Shown here: positions 5,353 to 13,109 of the stretch, piece after piece
How positions within the stretch are numbered: position 1 is the first letter of the stretch
Layout of the letters: every line of letters begins with the position of its first letter
Assembly (NCBI GenBank): GCA_016282455.1
Contig: JAEEKM010000341.1
Span: 1 to 16,471 of the forward strand
Origin: Treponema sp.
GTDB taxonomy: Bacteria; Spirochaetota; Spirochaetia; Treponematales; Treponemataceae
Reading direction: 5' to 3'
Length of the DNA stretch: 16,471 nt
Notes under the pieces: generated by a model
Databases searched by the model: none
The model's input: the letters and a program-made list of their open reading frames with translations, nothing else
What the model was told of the DNA's origin: nothing
Made by a program: the position numbers and the translations under genes

Positions 5353-5421
5353 AAAACCTCCAAAAAAGGTAAAGCCTTATTATTCTAAGACATTATCCTT
5401 TTTTATTCTAGTCCATAAATT

Positions 5422-6771
5422 CTACAAATTTCGCGAACGCAACTTGCCTTTTTTTACAAGACCGTCTGCATGATGCATTTTCAACAACGCTTCTATCTGG
5501 CTCATCGTGTCCAAATCAACGCCGACAAGAATCAACAAAGAAGTTCCTCCCATCAACATTGCTATTGACTGAGGGAAGCTGAACAATATCTGAATTATTG
5601 TCGGCAAAACAGCTATCAATGCCAAATATAAAGAACCAGGCAAAACCAAACGGTTCAATATCTTCTGCATATATTCTTCTGTTTTGTCAGTTCTGATTCC
5701 AGGAATAGAACCACCATTCTCTCTTATATTCTTCGCAATTTCAACAGGATTCAATGTAACCTGCGTATAAAAATATGCAAAGAAAATTATGAGCAGAACC
5801 AACAGAACATTATAAACGATACCTGTTGGTGTCAAAATCATTGACAACCGCGTAACCCAACGAGCAGAACTCTGATTGCTACCAAAACTTGAGATTATCT
5901 GCAATGGGAAAGTCAAAAATGAAGAGGCAAAAATAACAGGAATAACCCCAGAAGGATTAATCTTGAACGGAATATAGGTATTTTGCCCACCAAACATTTT
6001 TCTTCCGACTACACGCTTTGCATAGTGAACCGGAATTCTTCTTTCCCCTTGCTGCTCAAACACTACCAATGCAATTATAGCCATAAACATAATGAAAACT
6101 ATAATAACAAAGACAGCATTTATCTCGCCACTGGAAACCTTACTGCCCAATTCCATAATTGCATTTGGCAATCTTGCGACAATACCAGCAAAAATCAACA
6201 TTGAGATTCCATTTCCAATACCGTGCGAAGTAATCTGGTCACCGAGCCAGACGGTAATCATAGCCCCAGTGGTTACAGTTAACATCGCAAGTAACTTAAA
6301 AGAAATCGGTCCCATTGTAATCAAATTTGAATATTCCGCAATTCTGTTAATACCATCTGCATATACAGTAACAGCAAGCGACTGAATCAAACAAACGAAT
6401 ACAGTTCCTACTCTTGTCCAAGTAGCAATCTTACGCTGACCACCGTCCTCCTGAGCTATCCTCTTTAGAGAAGGGAAAATAATCAGCGCAAGCTGCAAGA
6501 TAATCTGTGTTGATACATATGGCATAACACCAAGCATAAACACAGAAAAGTTTGAGAATGCACCACCAGCAAAGAAGTCCATATAACTTGCAAAAGCATT
6601 TTTGTTTGATGAAACAAGATCATCAAAATACTTCGTAAGCACACTTGCGTCGATACCTGGAATTGTAATTACGCATCCAAGTCGAAATACAACAAGAATT
6701 AAAAAAGTAAAAAGTATTTTACTTCTAAGCTCTTTAATTCTAAAAATGTTTGCTATAGGATTTTTTGCCAT
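5422..6771 (-). CDS. secY: Preprotein translocase channel subunit SecY
   Basis: The inner-membrane protein-conducting channel, 449 residues with the alternating hydrophobic pattern of ten helices. Landmarks are the first helix (about 18-38), the plug-region text IPGIDASVLTKYF, MLGVMPYVSTQIILQLA (about 80-96), the cytosolic GERRIPVHYAKR loop, FFAYFYT, and the PGIRTDKTEEYMQKILNR loop before the last helices. GGAG lies six nt before the ATG, in a 29-nt gap after rplO. The adk, map and infA genes that often follow secY are missing here; rpmJ comes next. Membrane insertion in spirochaetes is expected to be in the cytoplasmic membrane. Confidence 0.99.
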   Translation of the reverse strand: MAKNPIANIFRIKELRSKILFTFLILVVFRLGCVITIPGIDASVLTKYFDDLVSSNKNAFASYMDFFAGGAFSNFSVFMLGVMPYVSTQIILQLALIIFPSLKRIAQEDGGQRKIATWTRVGTVFVCLIQSLAVTVYADGINRIAEYSNLITMGPISFKLLAMLTVTTGAMITVWLGDQITSHGIGNGISMLIFAGIVARLPNAIMELGSKVSSGEINAVFVIIVFIMFMAIIALVVFEQQGERRIPVHYAKRVVGRKMFGGQNTYIPFKINPSGVIPVIFASSFLTFPLQIISSFGSNQSSARWVTRLSMILTPTGIVYNVLLVLLIIFFAYFYTQVTLNPVEIAKNIRENGGSIPGIRTDKTEEYMQKILNRLVLPGSLYLALIAVLPTIIQILFSFPQSIAMLMGGTSLLILVGVDLDTMSQIEALLKMHHADGLVKKGKLRSRNL

Positions 6772-6800
6772 GTGTTTCTCCAGTTTCCACTACAATTAAT

Positions 6801-7250
6801 TTACTCTGCAACTTTTACAGAGCCACCTGCCTTTTCGATTTTATCTTTGGCAGAAGCGGAAACCTTGTCAACATCAACCGTCAATTTCTTCGTCAACTCA
6901 CCGTTGCCAAGTACTTTTATAGAACAATCTGCTGACTTTATAACACCTTTTTCCAAAAGCGTCTCTTTTGTCACAGACTCTCCTGAAGAGAATTTCTCCT
7001 CAAGAATATCAATGTTAACAATAACAAACTCTTTCTTAAAAGGATAATTTGAGAAACCTCTGTGTGCAATTCGCCTGTAAAGTGGCATCTGACCACCTTC
7101 AAAACCGATGTATGTTTTTCCACCAGAACGCGACTGCTGTCCTTTGTTTCCCTTTCCAGCTGTAGTACCACTTCCAGAAGAGGAACCACGTCCAACAATG
7201 CGCTTTTTCTTATTTGCACCTTCTGGTGCGCTCAAAATAAAATCTGCCAT
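6801..7250 (-). CDS. rplO: 50S ribosomal protein L15
   Basis: A large-subunit assembly protein, 149 residues. The N-terminal part has the Gly/Arg/Lys-rich extended segment (KKKRIVGRGSSSGSGTTAGK, about 14-33), and the C-terminal part carries the family signature around VLGNGELTKKLTVDVDKVSASA. The ATG shares a base with the rpmD stop (TAATG), and GAGGAG inside rpmD serves as ribosome-binding site, so initiation is probably coupled. Confidence 0.99.
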   Translation of the reverse strand: MADFILSAPEGANKKKRIVGRGSSSGSGTTAGKGNKGQQSRSGGKTYIGFEGGQMPLYRRIAHRGFSNYPFKKEFVIVNIDILEEKFSSGESVTKETLLEKGVIKSADCSIKVLGNGELTKKLTVDVDKVSASAKDKIEKAGGSVKVAE

Positions 7251-7435
7251 TATTTTGACTCCTCAACTTTTACCAAATGTGATACAGATGCAACCATTCC
7301 AAGAAGTGCAGGATTAGCTTCTTTTACTACAGAAGAGTTCAATTTTTTCAAACCAAGACTTCTTACTGTAGCTTTCTTCTCTGGTTTCTGACCAATAACA
7401 CTCTTAACGAGAGTAATTTTAATCTGTCCAGCCAT
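7250..7435 (-). CDS. rpmD: 50S ribosomal protein L30
   Basis: A 61-residue large-subunit protein with the short bacterial L30 fold. It opens MAGQIKITLVKSVIGQKPEKK, and VRSLGLKKLNSSV is the conserved middle. It begins three nt after rpsE ends and overlaps rplO by one base. The ribosome-binding site is weak (GGGGTT overlapping the rpsE stop), consistent with coupled translation. Confidence 0.98.
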   Translation of the reverse strand: MAGQIKITLVKSVIGQKPEKKATVRSLGLKKLNSSVVKEANPALLGMVASVSHLVKVEESK

Positions 7436-7438
7436 ATT

Positions 7439-7954
7439 TTAACCCCACATTTCCTGCAAAGACTTTCCTCTGCTTGAAGCAACAGCTTTTGCATCCATAA
7501 TTCCAGCAAGTGCGTTAAATGTTGCCCTAACAACATTCACAGGACTTGAAGATCCCAAAGACTTTGAAATAACATCAGAAGCACCGATAGCGTCCATAAT
7601 TGCGCGAACAGTACCACCAGCGATAATTCCAGTTCCTGGGCATGCAGGCTTCAGAAGAATTGAAGAACTCTTGTATTTACCAAGCATCTCATGTGGCAAA
7701 GTTCCGTTTTTAACAGGAACGCTCACAAGATTTCTTCTTGCCTTCTCAAGACTTTTTCTGATTGCATCAGAAACATCATTAGCTTTTCCAAAACCAAAAC
7801 CAACATGACCATTTCCATCACCGACAACAGTCAGTGCAGAAAAAGCCATCCTACGTCCACCTTTTACAGTCTTTGCAGTACGATTTAATCTTACAAGCTT
7901 CTCGATGAATTCTTTTGAGTCTTTTTCTTTGTCGAATTTATTCTGTTTTTCCAT
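7439..7954 (-). CDS. rpsE: 30S ribosomal protein S5
   Basis: A small-subunit protein involved in decoding accuracy and mRNA entry, 171 residues. The N-terminal double-stranded-RNA-binding domain shows LNRTAKTVKGGRRMAFSALT and GDGNGHVGFGFGKANDV (about 29-65). The C-terminal domain has GIIAGGTVRAIMDAIGASDV and NVVRATFNAL. AGGAG overlaps the rplR stop and lies about six nt before the ATG. The protein is full length. Confidence 0.99.
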   Translation of the reverse strand: MEKQNKFDKEKDSKEFIEKLVRLNRTAKTVKGGRRMAFSALTVVGDGNGHVGFGFGKANDVSDAIRKSLEKARRNLVSVPVKNGTLPHEMLGKYKSSSILLKPACPGTGIIAGGTVRAIMDAIGASDVISKSLGSSSPVNVVRATFNALAGIMDAKAVASSRGKSLQEMWG

Positions 7955-7962
7955 AAACTCTC

Positions 7963-8325
7963 CTAGAAAATTATCCCTGCTTTGCGAGTGCCATCAGCAA
8001 GGGCTTTTACAACGCCGTGATACAAGTAACCATTTCTGTCAAACACAACTGTTGTAATTTTTTTATCCTGCAAACGCTTGCCAAAAGCTTCACCCAATTT
8101 TGCAGCACCATCAGTATTTGGTTTCAAATCTGCGAATTCTTTCTCCAAAGTTGAGATAGAAGCAAGTGTTTTACCCTCATCATCATCAATAACCTGAACA
8201 TACAAATTCGTATTGCTTCGTGTTACAGTCATACGAGGTCTATTTGCAGTTCCATAAATTGATTTTCTGATATGTACTTTACGATGCAGACGTTTTCTTG
8301 TTTTATCGTTTAATTTCTTCAACAT
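7963..8325 (-). CDS. rplR: 50S ribosomal protein L18
   Basis: A 5S rRNA-binding large-subunit protein, 120 residues. It opens with a basic stretch (NDKTRKRLHRKVHIRKSIYG), followed by RPRMTVTRSNTNLYVQVIDD and the C-terminal FDRNGYLYHGVVKALADGTRKAG. AAGGTG about seven nt upstream is the probable ribosome-binding site, within the 11-nt gap after rplF. Full length and typical. Confidence 0.99.
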   Translation of the reverse strand: MLKKLNDKTRKRLHRKVHIRKSIYGTANRPRMTVTRSNTNLYVQVIDDDEGKTLASISTLEKEFADLKPNTDGAAKLGEAFGKRLQDKKITTVVFDRNGYLYHGVVKALADGTRKAGIIF

Positions 8326-8336
8326 TTAACTACACC

Positions 8337-8879
8337 TTATTTTACACCAGTTTTACCAACTTTACGTCTGATAATTTCAGTGTCATAACGAATACCCTTA
8401 CCTTTGTAAGGCTCAGGTTTTCTTAATTTACGAAGCTGAGCACTAAACTCACCTACCAACTGCTTGTTTATTCCACTAATAGTAACTTTACCCTGAGCAT
8501 CGGCAGTTACAGTAAGTCCCTCTGGGATTACAGCAATGAAGTCAGATGAGAATCCGAGATTCATAACAAGCTCTTTTCCCTTAACTTCTGCACGATAACC
8601 AACTCCAGTAATTACAAGCGTCTTTGAGAAGCCAGTAGTTACACCAGTTACCATATTAAATATCAAATTGCGGTAAAGACCATGAGCCGCACCAGCTTCT
8701 TTTGAATCAGAAACTGGTTTCAAAGTCAACTGACCATCTTTAACATCAATAGTAACCAAGTTAGTGTTTACAGTCTGTGAAAGCTCACCTTTAGGTCCTT
8801 TTACAGCTACAACATTGTCTTTTACTGTTAAAGTTACCCCTGCCGGAATAGCAACAGGAAGTTTTCCAATCTTTGACAT
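8337..8879 (-). CDS. rplF: 50S ribosomal protein L6
   Basis: A large-subunit protein near the factor-binding centre, 180 residues made of two similar halves. It begins MSKIGKLPVAIPAGVTLTV. The C-terminal signature PEPYKGKGIRYDTEIIRRK (from about residue 152) is intact. A G-rich site (AGGGGGA) lies about six nt before the ATG in the 12-nt gap after rpsH. Confidence 0.99.
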   Translation of the reverse strand: MSKIGKLPVAIPAGVTLTVKDNVVAVKGPKGELSQTVNTNLVTIDVKDGQLTLKPVSDSKEAGAAHGLYRNLIFNMVTGVTTGFSKTLVITGVGYRAEVKGKELVMNLGFSSDFIAVIPEGLTVTADAQGKVTISGINKQLVGEFSAQLRKLRKPEPYKGKGIRYDTEIIRRKVGKTGVK

Positions 8880-8891
8880 TCTTTCCCCCTA

Positions 8892-9290
8892 TTACCAAAC
8901 CTTACAAATCAGCTCACCGCCTACCATTTTCTCGCTAGCTTTCTTTCCAGTTGTTACACCCAAAGAAGTAGAAACAATCAATGTTCCATAGCCATTGAAA
9001 ACTCTTGGCAGCTCTTTATAGCCTGAATAAACACGACGACCTGGTTTTGAAATTTTCTCAACACCATGTATAACAGAATTGTTGTTATCATCATACTTCA
9101 AGAAAATGCGGATAACATTCTTGTTGTCTTCCTGAACTTTCTTGAAATTTTTGATATATCCTTCTGTTTTAAGGATTTTTACAATTTCCAACTTGAGTTT
9201 TGATGTAGGAACATCAATTTTCTCGTGTCGGACCAAAACAGCATTACGGATTTTTGTAAGCATATCTGCAATTGGATCTGATGCACTCAT
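8892..9290 (-). CDS. rpsH: 30S ribosomal protein S8
   Basis: A small-subunit protein that binds the central 16S domain early in assembly, 132 residues. It opens SASDPIADMLTKIRNA, and the C-terminal signature GTLIVSTSLGVTTGKKA is followed by the usual CKVW ending. In E. coli S8 represses the spc operon by binding its mRNA near rplE; a matching target was not sought by folding here. AGGAG precedes the ATG. Confidence 0.99.
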   Translation of the reverse strand: MSASDPIADMLTKIRNAVLVRHEKIDVPTSKLKLEIVKILKTEGYIKNFKKVQEDNKNVIRIFLKYDDNNNSVIHGVEKISKPGRRVYSGYKELPRVFNGYGTLIVSTSLGVTTGKKASEKMVGGELICKVW

Positions 9291-9306
9291 TTTTCTTCTC
9301 CTACAC

Positions 9307-9492
9307 CTACCAGCTCGACTTTGTTACGCCTGGTAACAAACCTTCACCAGCCAACTTACGAAAACAAATACGACAAATCTTAAATTTGCGGAGATAACCA
9401 CGAGGGCGACCGCAAATTTTGCAACGATTGTACTGTCTTGTTTTAAATTTTGGCGTTCTGTTCGCCTTGATAACCATAGATTTCTTAGCCAT
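9307..9492 (-). CDS. rpsZ: 30S ribosomal protein S14, zinc-binding type Z
   Basis: A 61-residue short S14 with four cysteines: Cys24 and Cys27 (CKIC), Cys40 and Cys43 (CRIC). This marks it as the zinc-binding form rather than the longer cysteine-free paralogue. It ends GLLPGVTKSSW, the typical tail. It lies between rplE and rpsH, the standard spc position. An AGAGGGA site is five nt before the ATG. Confidence 0.98.
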   Translation of the reverse strand: MAKKSMVIKANRTPKFKTRQYNRCKICGRPRGYLRKFKICRICFRKLAGEGLLPGVTKSSW

Positions 9493-9501
9493 GATTCCCT
9501 C

Positions 9502-10053
9502 TTACTTTCTAAAAGGCATATTGAATTTTGTAAGCAATGCCTTAGCTTCAGAATCTGTCTTTGCACTAGTTACAATAGAAATATTCATACCAGAAATCTT
9601 AGTAATTTTATCAAAATCTATTTCCGGGAAAATAATCTGCTCTGTAATACCCAAAGAAAAATTTCCATGTCCGTCAAAACCTGTTGCCTTAATTCCGCGG
9701 AAATCTTTTACACGAGGCAAAGCAACATTAATAAGACGATCCAAGAACTCATACATCATATCGCCACGAAGAGTAACCATAGCCCCAACTTCATTTCCTT
9801 CACGGAGCTTGAAGTTCGCAATACTTTTCCTTGCCTTTGTTTTTACAGCATGCTGACCAGTAATCTGAGTAAGATCAGTAACTGCGGCATCAAGGAGTTT
9901 CTTGTTCCCAAGGGCTTCACCGACACCCATGCTTACAACCACTTTCTTAATCGCAGGAATTTGCATTACAGAAGAATAACCAAGTTCCTTGAAAAGCTCA
10001 GGAGCGATTGTATCTTTATAGACTTTCTTAAGCCGAGGTACATATTTATCCAT
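9502..10053 (-). CDS. rplE: 50S ribosomal protein L5
   Basis: A 5S rRNA-binding protein forming a subunit bridge with S13, 183 residues. It begins MDKYVPRLKKVYKDTIAPEL and includes IKKVVVSMGVGEA, TGQHAVKTKARKSIANFKLR and LPRVKDFRGI. The ATG at 10053 shares one base with the rplX stop (TAATG). It was chosen over an upstream in-frame codon at 10071 because the family starts here and the earlier codons lie inside rplX. Confidence 0.98.
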   Translation of the reverse strand: MDKYVPRLKKVYKDTIAPELFKELGYSSVMQIPAIKKVVVSMGVGEALGNKKLLDAAVTDLTQITGQHAVKTKARKSIANFKLREGNEVGAMVTLRGDMMYEFLDRLINVALPRVKDFRGIKATGFDGHGNFSLGITEQIIFPEIDFDKITKISGMNISIVTSAKTDSEAKALLTKFNMPFRK

Positions 10054-10367
10054 TACAGTGCTTCTCCACACTTACGGCAAACACGAAGTTTTTTATCACC
10101 GTCAATTTTATAACCGATTTTTGTAACACCGCATTTTTTACATACGATAGCTACATTTGAAATATGCAAAGGAGCTTCAATCTCAACAATACCACCCTGA
10201 TCCTGCTGAGATCTCTTTCTCATTGCTTTTTTAACAATGTTGATTCCAGATACGATAACTGCATCTTTCTTTGAAACAAGACCAAGGACAGTTCCACGCT
10301 TTCCTTTATCTTTTCCAGCAATTACCTGTACTGTATCATCTTTATGAATCTTGAATTTTTTAATCAT
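10053..10367 (-). CDS. rplX: 50S ribosomal protein L24 with zinc-ribbon tail
   Basis: An early-assembly large-subunit protein, 104 residues. The KOW motif is seen in DDTVQVIAGKDKGKRGTVLG (10-29). The C-terminus carries two cysteine pairs, Cys76/Cys79 and Cys97/Cys100, forming a zinc-ribbon-like tail. That tail resembles the small protein at 2629-2850. AAGGGG overlapping the rplN stop serves as ribosome-binding site, and the stop codon overlaps the rplE start. Confidence 0.99.
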   Translation of the reverse strand: MIKKFKIHKDDTVQVIAGKDKGKRGTVLGLVSKKDAVIVSGINIVKKAMRKRSQQDQGGIVEIEAPLHISNVAIVCKKCGVTKIGYKIDGDKKLRVCRKCGEAL

Positions 10368-10380
10368 TATTCATAACCCC

Positions 10381-10749
10381 TTACAAAACCTCAGGAGCAA
10401 GTGAAACTATTTTCATATAGTCCATATCACGAAGCTCACGTGCTACAGGTCCAAAAATACGCTTTCCTTTAGGATTCTTATCATTGTCAACAATAACGCA
10501 AGCATTATCATCAAAACGAATATATGTTCCATCAGGTCTGCGATACTCTTTTGAAACTCTGACTACAACAGCTTTCTCTACAGCCCCTTCTTTGATTGTA
10601 GAAGTCGGAATTGCTTCCTTTACCGCTACCACTACAATGTCACCGATTCCAGCATATCGGCGGTGAGAACCGCCGAGTACTTTAATTACCTGAACAAGCT
10701 TTGCTCCAGAGTTATCGGCAACAACCAATTTTGATTGCATTTGAAGCAT
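10381..10749 (-). CDS. rplN: 50S ribosomal protein L14
   Basis: A 122-residue large-subunit protein of the 30S-50S interface. It begins MLQMQSKLVVADNSGAK. The signature region is EKAVVVRVSKEYRRPDGTYI, running into RFDDNACVIV, and the tail is FGPVARELRD...SLAPEVL. AAGGGG lies about seven nt before the first ATG. The second Met three codons later cannot be excluded, but it is closer to the site and the first start fits the family length. Confidence 0.98.
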   Translation of the reverse strand: MLQMQSKLVVADNSGAKLVQVIKVLGGSHRRYAGIGDIVVVAVKEAIPTSTIKEGAVEKAVVVRVSKEYRRPDGTYIRFDDNACVIVDNDKNPKGKRIFGPVARELRDMDYMKIVSLAPEVL

Positions 10750-10764
10750 AATTAACCCCTTGTA

Positions 10765-11043
10765 CTATTTTGCCCGCTCAATAATCTCAGCCAGTCTCCA
10801 GCATTTATCTTTGCTGATTGGACTACATTCAATAATACGAACAGTATCACCAACATGAGCATCATTATTTTCATCATGAGCCTTACATTTTTTAGTACGT
10901 GTTACGTATTTCTTATAAAGAGTATCCATTCTTTTGGAATCGATGGACACAACAATAGTTTTGTCCATCTTATCACTTGTGACTATACCTATAAAAGAAC
11001 GCTTTGTACCCTTTGTCTGAACGTTTTGTTCTTTCACATTCAA
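10765..11043 (-). CDS. rpsQ: 30S ribosomal protein S17
   Basis: A primary 16S rRNA-binding protein, 92 residues. A short N-terminal extension precedes KRSFIGIVTSDKMDKTIVVS, and the OB-fold continues to GDTVRIIECSPISKDKCWRL (about 67-86), the S17 signature. AGGAG overlaps the rpmC stop, four nt before the ATG, so translation is probably coupled. Confidence 0.98.
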   Translation of the reverse strand: MNVKEQNVQTKGTKRSFIGIVTSDKMDKTIVVSIDSKRMDTLYKKYVTRTKKCKAHDENNDAHVGDTVRIIECSPISKDKCWRLAEIIERAK

Positions 11044-11046
11044 CTC

Positions 11047-11259
11047 CTACTTATTCAACCCGTCGAGTTCTTTCTGACGAATAAGTGTATTCAATGTTGC
11101 AATTCTACGGCGAAATGTTCGCTTTTGAACAGGGTTATCAACATGTCCTACAATCATTTGAAATCTCAAATCCATGTAGTTCTGTTTCAATTCTTTTCGC
11201 TCCGCAACCAATTCGGCATAAGACAACTCATTCAAATTCTTCTTTTTCTTATCAGCCAT
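11047..11259 (-). CDS. rpmC: 50S ribosomal protein L29
   Basis: A 70-residue, helical, lysine-rich large-subunit protein near the exit tunnel. After a basic start it shows LNELSYAELVAERKELKQNY, and near the end VQKRTFRRRIATLNTLIRQ. AAGGAG lies inside the end of rplP, and only three nt separate the rplP stop from this ATG. Confidence 0.98.
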   Translation of the reverse strand: MADKKKKNLNELSYAELVAERKELKQNYMDLRFQMIVGHVDNPVQKRTFRRRIATLNTLIRQKELDGLNK

Positions 11260-11262
11260 CTT

Positions 11263-11679
11263 TTACTCCTTAGTAGGTTTTAAAGCGATTCTTGTTTTGA
11301 TAGGCAATTTGCTTGCTGCCAAAGCCAAAGCCTGCTCTGCAAGTTTTACATCAATACCGCCAATCTCAAACAAAATAACACCAGGTTTGATTACAGCTGC
11401 CCAGAACTCTGGAGCTCCCTTTCCTTTACCCATTCGAGTATCAGCTGGTTTCTTAGAAACAGGCTTATCTGGGAATACGCGCAACCAAACATTTCCTTTA
11501 CGCTCAAGCTTTCTATTAATCGCAACACGCGCAGCTTCGATATGTTTAGCGTTAAGCCAAACTGGCTCCATTGCAACCAATGCAATCTCACCAAAATCGA
11601 TATTATTGGCACGCGTGGCATTTCCTTTAATTCTACCGCGCTGAACTTTACGGTGAATAACTCTCTTAGGACTAAGCAT
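11263..11679 (-). CDS. rplP: 50S ribosomal protein L16
   Basis: A large-subunit protein next to the A-site tRNA, 138 residues. It begins MLSPKRVIHRKVQRGRIKGN, and the signature RMGKGKGAPEFWAAVIKPG (82-100) is intact. The ribosome-binding site GGAG is inside the last codons of rpsC, with four nt between the genes. In the S10 operon order L16 directly follows S3, as here. Confidence 0.99.
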   Translation of the reverse strand: MLSPKRVIHRKVQRGRIKGNATRANNIDFGEIALVAMEPVWLNAKHIEAARVAINRKLERKGNVWLRVFPDKPVSKKPADTRMGKGKGAPEFWAAVIKPGVILFEIGGIDVKLAEQALALAASKLPIKTRIALKPTKE

Positions 11680-11683
11680 TTAG

Positions 11684-12445
11684 TTACTCCTTTGAAGTAT
11701 TTGAAGAACGAGCAGGGCGTTTGCCTCTCGGTCTGTCATTCTCACCGCCCTGACCCTTTTCAGAACGCGGCTTCCGTACAGCCTGATCATTCAAATCATT
11801 CATCTCATGACCATAATTCATGCCATTGTAAACCCATACTTTTACACCAATTTTACCGTATGTTGTATGAGCCTCATATGTACCATAATCAATGTCTGCA
11901 CGAAGAGTATGAAGAGGAACGCGACCTTCCTTATGTTCTTCACTTCTTTTCATATCAGCACCACCAAGACGACCAGAAATTCTTATCTTGATGCCCTGTG
12001 CCCCACCTTTCATTGCATTAGCAGAAGCCTGTTTCAAAGCCTTGCGGAATGAACCGCGGCCTGCAAGCTGGCGACCAACATTCTGCGCGATGAGAGATGC
12101 GTTTATATCAGCACGTTTGATTTCCTTAATCTTAATCTGAACTTTCGTTCCAGGAAGTTTAGACTGGATATCTGCACTGATTTTTTCAATTGTCGCACCT
12201 TTCTGACCAATTATAATTCCTGGTCTAGCAGTATGAATTACAATAGTTACACGCTGTGGATGACGAACAATTTCAATTTCTGCAATCTCTGCGTTCTGAC
12301 ATTCTGGCAAAGATTTTACCATATCACGGATTTTCAAATCTTCCAAAACATAATCTGCATACTTTCTGAAATTCGCATACCAGCGAGACTGCCATGTCTT
12401 ATTAATACCAAGACGCAATCCTATTGGACTAACTTTCTGACCCAC
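11684..12445 (-). CDS. rpsC: 30S ribosomal protein S3
   Basis: A small-subunit head protein at the mRNA entry site, 253 residues. It begins (M)GQKVSPIGLRLGINKTWQS. The KH domain carries GIIIGQKGATIEK with the GQKG loop at 80-83. The C-terminal half shows GAQGIKIRISGRLGGADMKR, and an Arg/Gly/Ser-rich tail extends past the usual E. coli end. The start is read as GTG at 12445, one nt after the rplV stop, because the family begins at GQKV. The alternative TTG at 12469 would add eight residues and overlap rplV. A GGGGGA site lies five nt before the GTG. Confidence 0.96.
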   Translation of the reverse strand: MGQKVSPIGLRLGINKTWQSRWYANFRKYADYVLEDLKIRDMVKSLPECQNAEIAEIEIVRHPQRVTIVIHTARPGIIIGQKGATIEKISADIQSKLPGTKVQIKIKEIKRADINASLIAQNVGRQLAGRGSFRKALKQASANAMKGGAQGIKIRISGRLGGADMKRSEEHKEGRVPLHTLRADIDYGTYEAHTTYGKIGVKVWVYNGMNYGHEMNDLNDQAVRKPRSEKGQGGENDRPRGKRPARSSNTSKE

Positions 12446-12446
12446 T

Positions 12447-12803
12447 TTATTCCCCCGCTTTTTCGTCAACGATAACGGTGATATGGCACATTCGCTTCAA
12501 GAGCTGATCTGCACGACCACGAGCACGGAACCAAACTCTCTTGAGTCTCGGACCTTCGTCAATGCGAATTTCCTTAACATACAATGTGTCTTCATCAAGT
12601 TTCTTGTTAGCATACAAAGCATTTGCAACAGCGGACTTCAAAGTGTTTTTAATCAACTTTGCGCCCTTCTGAGGCATATTGTCAAGAATCGACAAAGCTT
12701 CTGAACAAGACTTTTGATTTATTACATATGCTACCGGACGAACCTTTGTAGGAGATGCAATAAGGAATTTTGTAGTGGCTACATAACCTTTCTTCTCAGC
12801 CAT
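12447..12803 (-). CDS. rplV: 50S ribosomal protein L22
   Basis: A large-subunit protein whose hairpin lines the peptide exit tunnel, 118 residues. It begins MAEKKGYVATTKFLIASPTK, and the C-terminal hairpin includes IRIDEGPRLKRVWFRARGRA followed by ITVIVDEKAGE. The ATG at 12803 was preferred to an in-frame start at 12878 because AAGGTGG lies five nt before it and the upstream codons fall inside rpsS. Confidence 0.97.
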   Translation of the reverse strand: MAEKKGYVATTKFLIASPTKVRPVAYVINQKSCSEALSILDNMPQKGAKLIKNTLKSAVANALYANKKLDEDTLYVKEIRIDEGPRLKRVWFRARGRADQLLKRMCHITVIVDEKAGE

Positions 12804-12813
12804 AATATCCACC

Positions 12814-13092
12814 TTATTTACCTGCTTTTTTGTCTGTACCGCCATGTCCCTTGAATGTACGTGTTGGGGCGAACTCACCGAGCTTGTGACCTACCAAGTT
12901 CTCCGTAACATACACAGGAATCCATGACTTACCGTTGTAAACACTGATTGTGTTTCCAACCATTTCTGGAATAATTGTAGAGCAGCGAGAATATGTCTTT
13001 ATCATCTTCTTGTCTGACTCTTTATTCATCTCTATTACTTTCTTGTAAAGACTCTTTTCAATGAAAGGTCCTTTTTTAACAGATCTTGACAT
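12814..13092 (-). CDS. rpsS: 30S ribosomal protein S19
   Basis: A 92-residue small-subunit head protein that pairs with S13. It begins MSRSVKKGPFIEKSLYKKV, and the signature includes VTENLVGHKLGEFAPTRTF (62-80). GAGGT lies about six nt upstream, in the 17-nt gap after rplB. Confidence 0.99.
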   Translation of the reverse strand: MSRSVKKGPFIEKSLYKKVIEMNKESDKKMIKTYSRCSTIIPEMVGNTISVYNGKSWIPVYVTENLVGHKLGEFAPTRTFKGHGGTDKKAGK

Positions 13093-13109
13093 TGTCTACC
13101 TCTTTAGAG

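Noticed and set aside
9419..9856. A 145-residue plus-strand ORF opposite rpsZ and rplE
   Set aside because: It is antisense to two conserved ribosomal genes and lacks a ribosome-binding site; the same applies to the other long plus-strand frames between 1100 and 16160.
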